Source: Actinopolyspora saharensis
Lineage (GTDB): Bacteria > Actinomycetota > Actinomycetes > Mycobacteriales > Pseudonocardiaceae
Assembly (NCBI RefSeq): GCF_900100925.1
Contig: NZ_FNKO01000002.1
Coordinates: 1 to 64,000, forward strand
Length of the DNA stretch: 64,000 nucleotides
Direction of reading: 5' to 3'
The notes under the pieces are model-generated. The model made no database searches. It was not told the DNA's origin and was given only the letters and a program-made list of their open reading frames with translations. Shown here piece after piece: positions 47,214 to 57,238 of this stretch; the first letter of the stretch is position 1, and each line of letters begins with the position of its first letter. A program made the position numbers and the translations under genes.

Positions 47214-47570
47214 TCAGGCGTTCTTGACGGGCTTCTTCTCCTTGACCCGCGCAGCCTTACCAACCCGGTTACGCAGGTAGTACAGCTTGGCTCGCCGGAC
47301 GTCGCCACGGGTGGCGACCTCGATCTTGGCGATGTTCGGGCTGTGTACCGGGAAGGTGCGCTCCACGCCGACACCGAAGGAGACCTTGCGCACGGTGAAG
47401 GTCTCCCGGATGCCGCCGCCCTGCCGGCGGATAACCACGCCCTGGAAGACCTGGACACGCTCGCGCGAACCCTCGATGACGCGGACGTGGACCTTCAGCG
47501 TGTCGCCGGGCCGGAAGTCTGGGATGTCGGAACGCATCGACTGGGCGTCCAGCGCGTCCAGCTTGTTCAT
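47214..47570 (-). CDS. rplS: 50S ribosomal protein L19
   Basis: 118 residues, standard length. [29 protein letters not shown] in parts and the C-terminal [21 protein letters not shown] are diagnostic. It has a long (387-base) upstream region after trmD and its own intrinsic terminator, so it is probably an independent transcript. Confidence 0.97.
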   Translation of the reverse strand: MNKLDALDAQSMRSDIPDFRPGDTLKVHVRVIEGSRERVQVFQGVVIRRQGGGIRETFTVRKVSFGVGVERTFPVHSPNIAKIEVATRGDVRRAKLYYLRNRVGKAARVKEKKPVKNA

Positions 47571-47957
47571 CGGTGGTCCGTCCTCATCCGTGTCGTTGAA
47601 CGTTCACTCACGACAGTGAAATCTGTTCAGGTGAGCCGCGACTCCTGCCGCGGCCGATGATCCGCTCAGCAGCCCCGCGAGGGGCCGCTCGGATCTACCC
47701 GTGGCGGGCCCGGCACCGCTTGTCCGAGCGATCCGGGTCGTCATCGAGCCGTTTATCGTCACCTCGTCCCACGAGGAAGACGCCTGCCGGAGCAGGAAAT
47801 CCGCGGATACCGGTGGATCGTCGACCGCACCGGCCGCATTACTTCTTCCGTTAGCCTATCAGCCGCGCTCAGCACCCCCGAAGCAGCCCCGCCTCGTCCG
47901 AGGTGAGCCTGCCGGGTGGAGGCTGAGCAAACCCCGCAGGGGCGGCGAACACGAAGC
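47571..47957. other. trmD-rplS intergenic region, probable rplS promoter and leader
   Basis: 387 bases. On the minus strand TAGGCT (47858-47853) is a possible -10 box with no clear -35, which would give a leader of about 275 bases. GCCCC (47672-47676) and GGGGC (47681-47685) form a short hairpin. A weak CCCC/GGGG hairpin at 47932-47942 follows trmD. No gene seen. Confidence 0.4.
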
Positions 47958-48785
47958 CTACATCTCCGAGGTGCCGCTCCCGGGAGCCTCCGGAGGTTCC
48001 TCCGCGCTCTCGGCCCCCGCGGGCGGACCTTCCGCCTCGGAGTCCGCCAGGCGGGCGAGCAGGGCCCGATCGCGGTCGTCCAACTGCTCGGGCGCCAGCG
48101 CGTTGATCAGGTCCGGACGCCGCGACGCGGTGCGTTCGAGCGCACGATCCCGCTGCCAGCGATCGACAGCGGCGTGGTCCCCCGAACGCAACACCTCGGG
48201 CACGGACAGGCCGCGCCAGGTTTCCGGGCGCGTGTAGCACGGCCCCTCCAGCAGCCCGTCCGAGAACGAGTCCTGCTCGGCGGAGGCGGGATTGCCGAGC
48301 ACGCCGGGCAACAACCGCACCACGGCCTCGATCATGGTCAACGTCGCGACCTCGCCGCCGACAAGGACGTAGTCTCCGATGGAGACCTCCTCCACCGACA
48401 TACGCCGAGCCGCGTCGTCGATCACACGCTGATCTATGCCCTCGTAACGCCCGCAGGCGAACACCAGGTGCTGTTCCTCCGACCAACGCCTAGCCGTCGG
48501 CTGATCGAAGGGAACCCCGGCCGGGGTCGGAATCACGAGCCGTGGCTGCTCGACGGCATCGGCGCAGACGCTGTCGAGGGCCTCCCCCCACACGCTCGGT
48601 TTCATCACCATGCCGGGCCCGCCCCCGTAGGGGCTGTCATCGACGGAGCGGTGGACGTCGTGCGTCCAGTCCCGCAGATCGTGCACTCCCACGGAGATCC
48701 TGCCGCGATCTATCGCCTTGCCCAGCAGGGCTTCACGCACCGGAGCGAGGTAGTCGGGAAAGATCGTCAGAACATCGATCCGCAT
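47958..48785 (-). CDS. trmD: tRNA (guanine(37)-N(1))-methyltransferase
   Basis: 275 residues. SPOUT-class knot enzyme: [12 protein letters not shown] start, [27 protein letters not shown] and the SAM loop [15 protein letters not shown]-terminal acidic/Pro tail of about 25 residues is an extension. Between rimM and rplS. Confidence 0.95.
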   Translation of the reverse strand: MRIDVLTIFPDYLAPVREALLGKAIDRGRISVGVHDLRDWTHDVHRSVDDSPYGGGPGMVMKPSVWGEALDSVCADAVEQPRLVIPTPAGVPFDQPTARRWSEEQHLVFACGRYEGIDQRVIDDAARRMSVEEVSIGDYVLVGGEVATLTMIEAVVRLLPGVLGNPASAEQDSFSDGLLEGPCYTRPETWRGLSVPEVLRSGDHAAVDRWQRDRALERTASRRPDLINALAPEQLDDRDRALLARLADSEAEGPPAGAESAEEPPEAPGSGTSEM

Positions 48786-48910
48786 CGCTACCGAACTCCA
48801 ACTCCGATCCGTGTGGAACAGGTCCGTCCCGGCCGCTCGGCCCGGGAGGAACGACCTTCGGGACAGGCCCTCGGCGCCCCAGTCGCCGGACCAAATCGGC
48901 GGGCATCCCC

Positions 48911-49459
48911 TCAGAACCGGTCAAGCAGTCCTTCCGGGGGATCGACGACCAGGACTCCCCGCTCGACGCTCACCTCGACGACGATGTCGTTGACGAAGGG
49001 AACCAGCGCCTCGTGCTGCTCCTGCTCGAGGGAGATGCTCAGCAGTTCTCCGGCAGGGGTGTGCACCACTCCGACCACGCTTCCCAGCACGGTGTCGTCC
49101 GGCCGTCGGACCGACAACCCCTCCAGCTGGTAGTCGTGGAACTCGTCGGGATCGTCCAGCGCTTCCAGCTCGTCCCGGTTCACGGTGAGCAGAGCTCCGC
49201 GCAACCGCTCCGCCGCATCACGCGAGGAAATCCCTTCGGCTTCCACCAGTAGCCGCCCGGCGTGCCACCGGGCGGCTACCAGCTCGAGCGACGACTCGGG
49301 ATCACCGCCCCCGGACTTGCGTACGACTCCCAGGACGGCTCCCGCGACGAAGCGGCGGTCCGGACTGTCCGAGCGAACCTCCACGACGAACTCGCCGCGC
49401 ACACCGTGCGGTTTGACCACACGACCGACGACCAGTGGAGCAGCCTGTTGTTCAGCCAT
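48911..49459 (-). CDS. rimM: 16S rRNA processing protein RimM
   Basis: 182 residues. Assembly factor for the 30S head. The N-terminal beta-barrel ([19 protein letters not shown]) and the PRC-barrel ([31 protein letters not shown]) are both present. Nine bases after khpA on the same strand. Confidence 0.94.
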   Translation of the reverse strand: MAEQQAAPLVVGRVVKPHGVRGEFVVEVRSDSPDRRFVAGAVLGVVRKSGGGDPESSLELVAARWHAGRLLVEAEGISSRDAAERLRGALLTVNRDELEALDDPDEFHDYQLEGLSVRRPDDTVLGSVVGVVHTPAGELLSISLEQEQHEALVPFVNDIVVEVSVERGVLVVDPPEGLLDRF

Positions 49460-49468
49460 AACCGCCGC

Positions 49469-49708
49469 TCAGCGATCGGTGTCTACCACGTCGACGCGGA
49501 TACCGCGCCCACCGACGCCGGAAACGACAGTGCGCAGCGCAGTCGCGGTACGCCCGCCCCTTCCGATGACCTTGCCGAGGTCATCGGGATTGACGTGCAC
49601 CTCGAGAGTGCGACCGCGACGGGTCGACGACGATTCGACGCGCACCTCGTCGGGATTGTCCACGATCCCCCGCACGAGATGTTCCAAGGCGTCCGCGAGG
49701 ACAGTCAC
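49469..49708 (-). CDS. khpA: KH-domain RNA-binding protein KhpA
   Basis: 79 residues. A single type II KH domain with the GxxG loop in [12 protein letters not shown]. It binds RNA, usually with KhpB. The ATG overlaps the rpsP stop by four bases, so it is coupled to S16 synthesis. Confidence 0.9.
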   Translation of the reverse strand: MTVLADALEHLVRGIVDNPDEVRVESSSTRRGRTLEVHVNPDDLGKVIGRGGRTATALRTVVSGVGGRGIRVDVVDTDR

Positions 49709-50157
49709 GCCTGGCCTTCCTCGGACTGCTCCTTGCTCTCCTCGTCGTCGGCCGCTGCCTCAGCCTTCTTGCCGCCCTTCTTCTTGGGCGTTGTGGCGTC
49801 GGCACCGGACTCCTCCTCGGCGGCCGAGAGAGCAGCCTCGAACATCTCCTGCTTGGACTTCTTGCCCTGCGGCTCCTTCAGGGTGCCCTCCGCTCCGGGC
49901 AACCCCTTGAACTTCTGCCAGTCCCCAGTCACCTTCAGCAGGTGCTGCACCCGCTCGGTGGGCTGGGCTCCGACGCTCAACCAGTACTGCGCACGCTCGG
50001 AGTCCACCTGGATGTGACTCGGCTGCTGCTTCGGGTGGTACTGGCCGATCGTCTCGATGTCCCGCCCGTCCCGGCGAGTCTTGGCATCGGCGACGACAAT
50101 GCGGTAGTGCGGCTCGCGGATCTTACCCAGCCGCATCAATTTGATCTTTACTGCCAC
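49705..50157 (-). CDS. rpsP: 30S ribosomal protein S16
   Basis: 150 residues. The first about 85 residues are S16 ([30 protein letters not shown]). The rest is a lysine- and glutamate-rich tail with a [16 protein letters not shown] core, an extension common in actinobacteria. First gene of rpsP-khpA-rimM-trmD; the leader contains a hairpin. Confidence 0.95.
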   Translation of the reverse strand: MAVKIKLMRLGKIREPHYRIVVADAKTRRDGRDIETIGQYHPKQQPSHIQVDSERAQYWLSVGAQPTERVQHLLKVTGDWQKFKGLPGAEGTLKEPQGKKSKQEMFEAALSAAEEESGADATTPKKKGGKKAEAAADDEESKEQSEEGQA

Positions 50158-50195
50158 GGGTGGTGGTGCTCCTCAAACTCTCGTTCGTGCTCCGG

Positions 50196-50237
50196 TGAGC
50201 ATCTCGAACAAACAGCGTCGGGCGCTACAGATGCTCA
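50196..50237 (-). promoter_or_regulatory. rpsP leader hairpin
   Basis: TGAGCATCT (50196-50204) pairs perfectly with AGATGCTCA (50229-50237); the loop contains an inner AGCG/CGCT stem. It lies 39 bases upstream of the rpsP start codon. Either a leader regulatory fold or part of an upstream terminator. Confidence 0.45.
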
Positions 50238-50389
50238 TACTTCGACCAGCCACGAAGCGGTGAGAGAGCCCGCTCGTGGCGAACAGCTTCCTATTGTGCC
50301 AGACCACCTGCGAGTGGCCTCGAAGGAGTCCTCCGAAAAGCCCGTGACAGCCTCACGGCGTGCCTCGTGTCGACGAATCGACCTGGCTC

Positions 50390-51187
50390 TCAGGCAGGCA
50401 GCAGACCCAGCGACATGAGCAACAGCCCCAGCGCGGGCAGGAAGTTGTTCACCTGGTGTGCCACGACGCTAGCAGTCAACCTTCCCGTGATGAGTCGCGC
50501 CAACCCGATCGGCAGGGCTATCACGAGCAACAGCACGGTACGCGCGGGCTCGAAGTGCCCGATGGCGAATATCGCCGTGGTGAGCAGAAACACCGTGACC
50601 TGGCTGAACCTGAGCTTTTCCATCGCCCCCCAGAGGAGTCCGCGGTAGAGCAACTCCTCGCAGATCGGGGCGACCAACCACACATGCAGAAAAATGACCA
50701 CGGCGAGCACCGGGGGGAGTCGCACCTGTTCGAGCAGACTTCCCACTGCCGAGTTCGCCTGCTCCGTGCCGACCCACCTGGTCCAGATCATCGAGGCCAC
50801 GGTGCTCAGCACCAGCCCGCACATACCTATGCCCAGGCCGGTGCGCACATCGGAACGTCTCCAGCGCAGCCCGAAGTCCCGCACGGGACCGTTCCCCCGG
50901 ACGAGCGTGGCCACGACGGCCACCGCACCGGCCAGCACGGTGGGAGCCATCAGGATCAGCACGAAGACGGGACCGACCCAGCTCCCGCTTCCGAAATCAC
51001 CGAAAAACGTCGCCAAGCCCACCGAGACCAGGACGAAAACGGCTTCGGCGAGGAAGAAGGCACCGAACCCCCATCGGGGAGCGCGTTCACCGGAACGCGC
51101 GACGTCCGGGGCCGTGTGATCGTGCTGGCAACGTTCCGGATCCGCACCACCGCCGGTTCCGGGAGGTTGCGGTGCGGCCACGAGCAC
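50390..51187 (-). CDS. CPBP family intramembrane metalloprotease
   Basis: 265 residues with about seven TM helices. The three Abi/CAAX-protease motifs are present: EELLYRG, FAIGH and AHQVNN. In bacteria these serve self-immunity or unknown proteolysis. The first about 40 residues are polar and variable; a later start is possible. Upstream of the rpsP operon but separated by about 230 bases. Confidence 0.88.
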   Translation of the reverse strand: MLVAAPQPPGTGGGADPERCQHDHTAPDVARSGERAPRWGFGAFFLAEAVFVLVSVGLATFFGDFGSGSWVGPVFVLILMAPTVLAGAVAVVATLVRGNGPVRDFGLRWRRSDVRTGLGIGMCGLVLSTVASMIWTRWVGTEQANSAVGSLLEQVRLPPVLAVVIFLHVWLVAPICEELLYRGLLWGAMEKLRFSQVTVFLLTTAIFAIGHFEPARTVLLLVIALPIGLARLITGRLTASVVAHQVNNFLPALGLLLMSLGLLPA

Positions 51188-51359
51188 CTCCGTACGTTCT
51201 GCCCAACGTCGCCCCCGAGGCTCCGGATCCGGTCATCGGGGGAACCGCCAGCCTAACGGTGCTTCCCGCACTCGAGCATCCCGATTGCGCCACTCGACCC
51301 GGTAACACTCGACGCCCCTTCGAGGCGCGGACCGGTCAGGGACTGCCCCTCGAACGGTG

Positions 51360-52433
51360 CTAAGCCACCACCCGACCACGCAGCACTATCCGCTTCGGGT
51401 TCCGCAGCACTTCCAGGTTTCCGCGCGGATCGGCCTCGTAACCAACCAGGTCCGCGGCGGCCCCGTCCTCCAACCCGGAGAAACCGAGCCAGCTTCTGGC
51501 GTCCCAGGTAGCGGAGGCCACCGCCTGTTCGGCAGACATCCCCACCCGGTTCAGGGCGAGCACCTCGTCGACCAGCCTCCCGTGCGCGATACCGCCTCCG
51601 GCGTCGGTGCCTGCGTACACCGCGACACCGGCTTCGATCGCCTTGCCCACGGTGCGTTCGGACTCGTGGTACAGCTTGTTCATGTGCGCGGCGTAATCGG
51701 GGTACTTGGTCGCCGCCGCCGCGAAGGAGGGGAAGTTCTCGATGTTGATCAGTGTCGGGACCAGGGCGACACGACGTCGCGCCATCAGTTCGATGCTCGC
51801 GTCGTCGAGGCCGGTGCCGTGCTCGATGCAGTCGATCCCGGCGTTGAGCAGACTGGGCAACGCGTCCGGCCCGAAGACGTGCGCGGTGACGCGCGCCCCG
51901 TTCTCGTGGGCAGCCGTGATGGCGCGCTCGAGAACCTCGTCCGGCCACAACGGCGCCAGATCGCCCACCGAGCGGTCGATCCAGTCCCCGACCAGCTTCA
52001 CCCAGCCGTCGCCGTTCTTCGCCTGTCGCTCGACGGCTGCGGGGAGTTCTTCGGGATCGTCGAGCTGTTCGGCCAGGTGCGGTATGTAGCGCTTCGGTCG
52101 GGCCAGGTGTCGCCCCGCACGCACTATTCGGGGCAGGTCCGCGCGCTCCTGCAACGGACGCGTGTCCACGGGAGCCCCGCAGTCGCGCAACAACAGGGTT
52201 CCCGCGTCCCTGTCCGTCTCCGCCTGGGCCTCGGCCTCGGACAGCTCGACGGGGCCCTGCTCGCCCACTCCGACGTGACAGTGCGCGTCCACGGGGCCGG
52301 GGAGCAGGTAGCCGCCGTCGAAAACCGTCACGGCGTCCGGGACGGGAGAGGTGCTGAGCACCCCGTCCCGCACCCAGAGGTCACGTGTTCGCCCTTCGGG
52401 GAGTACTCGGCCCCGCAAGTGAAGAGCGGTCAC
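51360..52433 (-). CDS. Metal-dependent amidohydrolase
   Basis: 357 residues, amidohydrolase TIM barrel. HxH in VDAHCHVG, Lys in GWVKLVGDW, His in VTAHVFG and EHGTG, and Asp in AGTDAGGGIAHG form a binuclear-type site. The sequence resembles the imidazolonepropionase/prolidase-like branch; the substrate is unknown. Six bases after ffh on the same strand, so probably co-transcribed, which says little about function. Confidence 0.88.
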   Translation of the reverse strand: MTALHLRGRVLPEGRTRDLWVRDGVLSTSPVPDAVTVFDGGYLLPGPVDAHCHVGVGEQGPVELSEAEAQAETDRDAGTLLLRDCGAPVDTRPLQERADLPRIVRAGRHLARPKRYIPHLAEQLDDPEELPAAVERQAKNGDGWVKLVGDWIDRSVGDLAPLWPDEVLERAITAAHENGARVTAHVFGPDALPSLLNAGIDCIEHGTGLDDASIELMARRRVALVPTLINIENFPSFAAAATKYPDYAAHMNKLYHESERTVGKAIEAGVAVYAGTDAGGGIAHGRLVDEVLALNRVGMSAEQAVASATWDARSWLGFSGLEDGAAADLVGYEADPRGNLEVLRNPKRIVLRGRVVA

Positions 52434-52439
52434 AACGAC

Positions 52440-53987
52440 TCACTTCTTCTTCTTGTTCTTGCCGAAATCGAGCTTGGAAGGATCGAATCCGGGGGGAAGC
52501 TGGTTGAGACCGCCGGGCAGCTGCTGGCCGGCGTCTCCGCCCTGACCTCCGCCGGGCATTCCGGGCAGCCCGGCGGGCATTCCACCGCCACGTGCGGCCT
52601 TCGACTGCCCCTGGCCCTTGTTCTTGCCCTTCCTGCCCTTCTTGACCTTCTTGGTGGCCTTGCGGCCCCCTCCGCCGCCACCACCGAACTGACCCGCCAT
52701 CTGCTGCATCATCTTGCGGGCCTCGAAGAACCTGTCGACCAGGTCGTTGATGTCGCTGACCCGCACACCGGAGCCGTTCGCGATGCGCTGCCTGCGGGAC
52801 GCATTGATGATCTTCGGGTCGGCCCGCTCCGCGGGGGTCATACCGCGGATGATCGCCTGCACCCTGTCGAGGTGCCCCTCGTCGAAGTTGGAGAGCTGAT
52901 CCTTCATCTGGTTGGCACCCGGCAACATGCCCACCAGGTTCTGCAGCGGCCCCATCTTGCGGACGGCCTGCATCTGCTCCAGGAAGTCCTCGAGGGTGAG
53001 CTCACCGGAGCCGAGCTTCTCGGCGGCCTGCTCCGCACGGTCGGCGTCGAACGCCTGCTCGGCCTGCTCGATCAGAGTCAGCACGTCGCCCATGCCGAGG
53101 ATCCGACTGGCCATCCGGTCCGGATGGAACACGTCGAAGTCCTCGATCTTCTCGCCGTTCGAGGCGAACATGATCGGCTGGCCGGTGACCTGGCGAACCG
53201 AGAGCGCGGCACCGCCGCGCGCGTCGCCGTCGAGCTTGGTGAGCACGACCCCGCTGAAACCGACGCCGTCACGGAAGGCTTCCGCCGTGCTCACGGCGTC
53301 CTGACCGATCATGGCGTCGACGACGAACAGGGTCTCGTTCGGCTCGACGGCGTCCCTGATGTCCGAGGCCTGCTGCATCATCTCCTCGTCGACACCCAGC
53401 CTGCCGGCGGTGTCGACGAGGACGATGTCGTGCTGGGCGCGCTGCGCTTCGGCCACGCCCCGGCGGGCGACATCAACGGGGTCTCCGACGCCGTTTCCCG
53501 GCTCGGGGGCGAACACGGCGCTTCCCGCACGCTCCCCGACGACCTGCAGCTGCGTGACGGCATTGGGCCGTTGCAGGTCACAGGCCACCAGCAGTGGGGT
53601 GTGCCCCTGCCCGGAGAGCCAACGCGCGAGCTTGCCCGCCAGCGTGGTCTTGCCCGAGCCCTGCAGCCCGGCCAGCAGGATCACGGTCGGCGGTTTCTTC
53701 GCAAGAGCCAGATCACGCTTCTCACCGCCGAGGATGCCGACGAGTTCCTCGTTGACGATCTTGATTACTTGCTGGGCCGGGTTCAGCGCCTGGGACACCT
53801 CGGTGCCCTTGGCACGTTCCTTGACACCCGAGATGAAACTGCGCACCACGGGCAGTGCCACGTCGGCTTCCAGCAACGCGATACGAATCTCGCGCGCGGT
53901 GGCGTCGATGTCCGCCTCGGACAGCCGCCCCTTGCCGCGCAGGTTCTTCAGGACCGAAGTGAGCCGGTCGGAAAGAGTGTCGAACAC
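52440..53987 (-). CDS. ffh: Signal recognition particle protein Ffh
   Basis: 515 residues: N domain, GTPase domain (GLQGSGKTTLAGKLA, VDTAGRLG, LTKLDGDARGG) and the Met-rich M domain that binds signal peptides and SRP RNA (SRRQRIANGSG). The C-terminus is a long Gly/Met/Pro tail ending in KNKKKK. The GTG at 53987 gives the standard VFDTLSDRL start. Its receptor ftsY is in the same window. Confidence 0.95.
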   Translation of the reverse strand: MFDTLSDRLTSVLKNLRGKGRLSEADIDATAREIRIALLEADVALPVVRSFISGVKERAKGTEVSQALNPAQQVIKIVNEELVGILGGEKRDLALAKKPPTVILLAGLQGSGKTTLAGKLARWLSGQGHTPLLVACDLQRPNAVTQLQVVGERAGSAVFAPEPGNGVGDPVDVARRGVAEAQRAQHDIVLVDTAGRLGVDEEMMQQASDIRDAVEPNETLFVVDAMIGQDAVSTAEAFRDGVGFSGVVLTKLDGDARGGAALSVRQVTGQPIMFASNGEKIEDFDVFHPDRMASRILGMGDVLTLIEQAEQAFDADRAEQAAEKLGSGELTLEDFLEQMQAVRKMGPLQNLVGMLPGANQMKDQLSNFDEGHLDRVQAIIRGMTPAERADPKIINASRRQRIANGSGVRVSDINDLVDRFFEARKMMQQMAGQFGGGGGGGRKATKKVKKGRKGKNKGQGQSKAARGGGMPAGLPGMPGGGQGGDAGQQLPGGLNQLPPGFDPSKLDFGKNKKKK

Positions 53988-54131
53988 GGGGTCACGGGCT
54001 CCAGAGTCGTCGATGTTCCTATGCCGAGGATAACCGCTCACCGGCGATACTCGACGCCGGACGGTACGCGGGAGAGAGCTTGGTCCGAAACCGCGGCGGA
54101 CGAGACCCCGTCTCGCCCGCCGCGGAGACGC

Positions 54132-55883
54132 TCAGCCCCGCTCGGCAGCCGGGCGCTTGTCGGAGCGGGACCCCGTGGACCCCGTCCGGCCCCTCCGGCG
54201 CGAACTCGAACGTTCCCGAGTCGGCCTCCTGGACCAACCACCGCCGGAACCGGAGCGCTTGGGGGTCTCCCCCTCGGCACGGCTGATCCGCAGCCCACGT
54301 CCGGCCACCTGCGTCTTGCGCAGCTTGTGCAGCAGGTCCTCCGACAACTCGGCGGGAAGCTCGACCAGGCTGTGCTCGTCCCGGATGTCTATGTGACCGA
54401 TGCGCTTGCTGGACAGGCCGCCCTCGTTGGCCAGGGCACCGACCAGCGCACTGGGGGTGACCCGGTTGCGCCGACCCACCTCCACCCGGAACATCGCCGT
54501 GTCCGAGTCGTTCGAGGAGAAGTCCGAGGAACGCGAGCCGTTGCGCTTGGGCTTGCTGTTCTCGGGCTCGGGCTCCGGCTGCAGCAGCAGCGGACGGTCA
54601 CCCTGGGTCATGCTCGCCAGCGCGGCCGCGACGCGGGCGGCGGGCACCTCGCTGCTCTGCTCGTAGTCGCGCACCAGCTGCTCGAAGACTTCCAGATCAC
54701 TGTTTTCCAAGGTGTCCGTGATCCGCTGGCGGAACCGCTCGAGCCTGCGCTCGTTGACCGCTTCGATCGTCGGCAGGTCCATGCGCTCGATGGACTGCCC
54801 GGTGGCACGCTCGATGGAACGCAGCAGCTGCCGTTCCCTCGAGGTGACGAACAGGATCGCCTCACCACTGCGCCCCGCCCGGCCGGTACGACCGATGCGG
54901 TGCACGTAGGACTCGCTGTCGTGGGGGGCGTCGTAGTTGAGCACGTGGGAAACGCGGTCAACGTCCAGCCCACGGGCGGCCACGTCCGTGGCCACCAGAA
55001 TGTCGACGCGTCCCTGACGCAGCTGATCGATGGTCCGCTCACGCTGCGCCTGAGCGATGTCACCGTTGATCGCCGCGGCGTTGAACCCGCGCACGCGCAG
55101 CTGCTCGGTGAGTTCCTCGGTCAGCTGCTTGGTCCTGGCGAACACGATGGCGGCGTCGATCGGCTCGACCTCGAGCAGCCGGGAGAGGGCGTCCAGCTTG
55201 CGCACGCCGCGGACGGGCCAGTAGCGCTGCCGAATGTTGGCCCCCGTCTTCGTGGCGCTGCGCACCGCGATCTCGACGGGGTTGTTCAAGTAGGACTGGC
55301 TGATCTTGCGCACGGCGTTCGGCATGGTCGCGGAGAACAGGGCGACCTGCCGGTCCGTGGGTGCCGACTTGAGGATCCGCTCGACGTCTTCGATGAATCC
55401 CATGCGCAGCATCTCGTCCGCCTCGTCCAGCACGAGGTGACTGATCCCGGAAAGATCGAGAGACCCCCGGTCCAGGTGGTCGATAAGCCGCCCCGGCGTG
55501 CCGACGACGATGTGGGCTCCCTCGCGGAGCCCACCCAGCTGGGGACCGTAGCTCTGCCCACCGTAAATGGGCAGCACACGGAGTCCGGGCATGTGGGAGG
55601 CGTAGGTCCGGAAGGCCTCGGCCACCTGGATGGCGAGCTCGCGGGTGGGCGCGAGGATCAGGGCCTGCGGCTTCTGCTTCTTGTCGAGCTGGATCCTCGA
55701 CAGGATCGGAAGGGCGAAGGCCGCGGTCTTGCCCGTTCCCGTTTGGGCCTGTCCCGTGACGTCCCGTCCCTGCAGCAGGGAGGGAATGGTCTCGGACTGG
55801 ATGTCCGAGGGAGTCTCGTAACCGAGTTCGGTCAGCGCACTGAAGACGCGGTCGTCGAGTTCGAGCTCATCGAATGTGGGCAT
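54132..55883 (-). CDS. DEAD-box RNA helicase (DeaD/CsdA family)
   Basis: 583 residues. Full motif set: Q motif, AQTGTGKTAAF, APTRELA, DEADEM, SATMP, ATDVAARGLDVD and HRIGRTGRAGR. A C-terminal DbpA-like RNA-binding domain (RVEVGRRNRVTPSALVGAL) and a basic Arg/Ser tail follow, the CsdA layout for cold-shock and ribosome assembly. The ATG at 55883 starts MPTFDEL; the upstream extension is not family-like. Confidence 0.93.
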   Translation of the reverse strand: MPTFDELELDDRVFSALTELGYETPSDIQSETIPSLLQGRDVTGQAQTGTGKTAAFALPILSRIQLDKKQKPQALILAPTRELAIQVAEAFRTYASHMPGLRVLPIYGGQSYGPQLGGLREGAHIVVGTPGRLIDHLDRGSLDLSGISHLVLDEADEMLRMGFIEDVERILKSAPTDRQVALFSATMPNAVRKISQSYLNNPVEIAVRSATKTGANIRQRYWPVRGVRKLDALSRLLEVEPIDAAIVFARTKQLTEELTEQLRVRGFNAAAINGDIAQAQRERTIDQLRQGRVDILVATDVAARGLDVDRVSHVLNYDAPHDSESYVHRIGRTGRAGRSGEAILFVTSRERQLLRSIERATGQSIERMDLPTIEAVNERRLERFRQRITDTLENSDLEVFEQLVRDYEQSSEVPAARVAAALASMTQGDRPLLLQPEPEPENSKPKRNGSRSSDFSSNDSDTAMFRVEVGRRNRVTPSALVGALANEGGLSSKRIGHIDIRDEHSLVELPAELSEDLLHKLRKTQVAGRGLRISRAEGETPKRSGSGGGWSRRPTRERSSSRRRGRTGSTGSRSDKRPAAERG

Positions 55884-56178
55884 GTAAGTCTGGAGTCTCC
55901 TCGTGTGGTCGGGGCGGCTGAAGCACTGTGGAACGGACCCACAGCGGCATTCGCGGACGGATCGCACGAATCAGGTCCGCGTGACGACGGCACTGTTGAG
56001 CGCACCGGCGCCTACGCATCTCGGGCCGCGCACACCCGCAACGCACACTCTGTTGCCAGTCACTCGCAGCTCGATGTATCTCAGCCGGCAGCACCGGCTC
56101 CGTTTCCGGTGCGTACTGATTCAGGATAACGGGCGATCACGTCTGCCTAGGCACCCGTCTGGCCGATGGGGAGCAACC

Positions 56179-56832
56179 TCACCCTGGTGGAATCAGCTGA
56201 ATCCCATTGGCGATCTCCGCACGTGTGAGTACATGCACTCGCCGCCATCCGAACAAGGCGTCGAAGGTATGCATCACCCGCCGGGCCCGACGAGCACGTC
56301 GCACATGTCGTACGAACGTTCGTGCCTTGATCACCCTACCACGAGCACACTGCCCCTCCAACGCACTTCCGGGGGACACGTCCAGCCAGAGGAGCAGCGC
56401 GCTCCGGCCGGTCACCGCGGCGAGCAGCGCCAGCAGCACTCGCGCCACCCCCCTGGTTACCGGCATGTGCACGACCACAACCCCCGGAAACCGCGCGCAG
56501 GCGAGCACGACCCGGAGGTGGTGCACCGGGTGCACCACACCTCTGATCAGGTGATACGGAATACGTCCTCCCGCGCGGGAGACCCCCGGGCGGGCAAACT
56601 CCGTGCAGGAGAGCAGGGCCTCGTAGACCTGATCGGAGTCCAGCACCGTCACGGGAAGCGCGGACCGGAGCGAGCGAAGGGCCGTGCTCTTGCCCGCCCC
56701 CGGCAACCCGCCGAAAACGACCAGTTCGCGAGCTCCCACCCCGATCTCCACGGGAGAACGGCGCCCCGTGTCCCCGCTCGACGCGGTTCGCCCGCGCTCC
56801 TCACCCACCTCGAACCGGCACCACGTGCTCAC
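56179..56832 (-). CDS. P-loop ATPase/kinase-like protein of unknown substrate
   Basis: 217 residues. Walker A in FGGLPGAGKSTALRSL, then VLDSDQVYEALL (a kinase-like Asp after the P-loop) and a basic helix VRHVRRARRARR that looks like a lid. It resembles zeta-toxin/gluconate-kinase-type P-loop kinases. No antitoxin neighbour. The first about 33 residues are poorly ordered and the start is uncertain. Confidence 0.7.
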   Translation of the reverse strand: MSTWCRFEVGEERGRTASSGDTGRRSPVEIGVGARELVVFGGLPGAGKSTALRSLRSALPVTVLDSDQVYEALLSCTEFARPGVSRAGGRIPYHLIRGVVHPVHHLRVVLACARFPGVVVVHMPVTRGVARVLLALLAAVTGRSALLLWLDVSPGSALEGQCARGRVIKARTFVRHVRRARRARRVMHTFDALFGWRRVHVLTRAEIANGIQLIPPG

Positions 56833-57165
56833 TGCGCGCTCACTCTACGCGGCAAGTGCGCAAGCGCGGCTCGAACTCCACCCCGGGAAACGGCCGTACG
56901 GACGGCCCGCCCCCTCAACGGGCCGTCCGGAGGCCGCTCTCCGACGCGTGGACAGCCGCGATGCCTCCCCGCCCGACCCCCAGAACGGGCGGGGTTGTTT
57001 CCCCCTCATCGAGGCCGTCCAACGCGTCACACCGGCATTCTGGCCGGAACGACCTCGCACGCGAGACCGTGAGACCCCCTGAATGCGACTGCGTATTGCT
57101 ACGCAGAAAAGCACCGTCACGTCTGCCCGCTATTACGCAGCCCCACCTGCGACCGGCTCCTGCCC

Positions 57166-57198
57166 GGCCCGGACCGGTCGGACCGACCGGTCCGGGCC
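57166..57198. repeat. 15-bp inverted repeat with a 3-base loop
   Basis: Arms 57166-57180 and 57184-57198 are perfectly complementary around GAC; the core is ACCGGTC. No U-tract follows on either strand. It may be a back-up terminator for amt-glnB or a protein site. Confidence 0.5.
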
Positions 57199-57238
57199 CG
57201 AGCCCGGGGCTGATCCGCGCTCGCCGGCGGTGCCCAAG

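Noticed and set aside
47932-47942. Intrinsic terminator after trmD
   Set aside because: The stem is only four base pairs with TTTG; too weak to call as a separate feature.
51357-56129. A 1590-codon open frame on the plus strand
   Set aside because: It runs antisense through the amidohydrolase, ffh and helicase genes. It is low-complexity His/Gln/Arg-rich sequence, typical of the shadow of high-GC genes.
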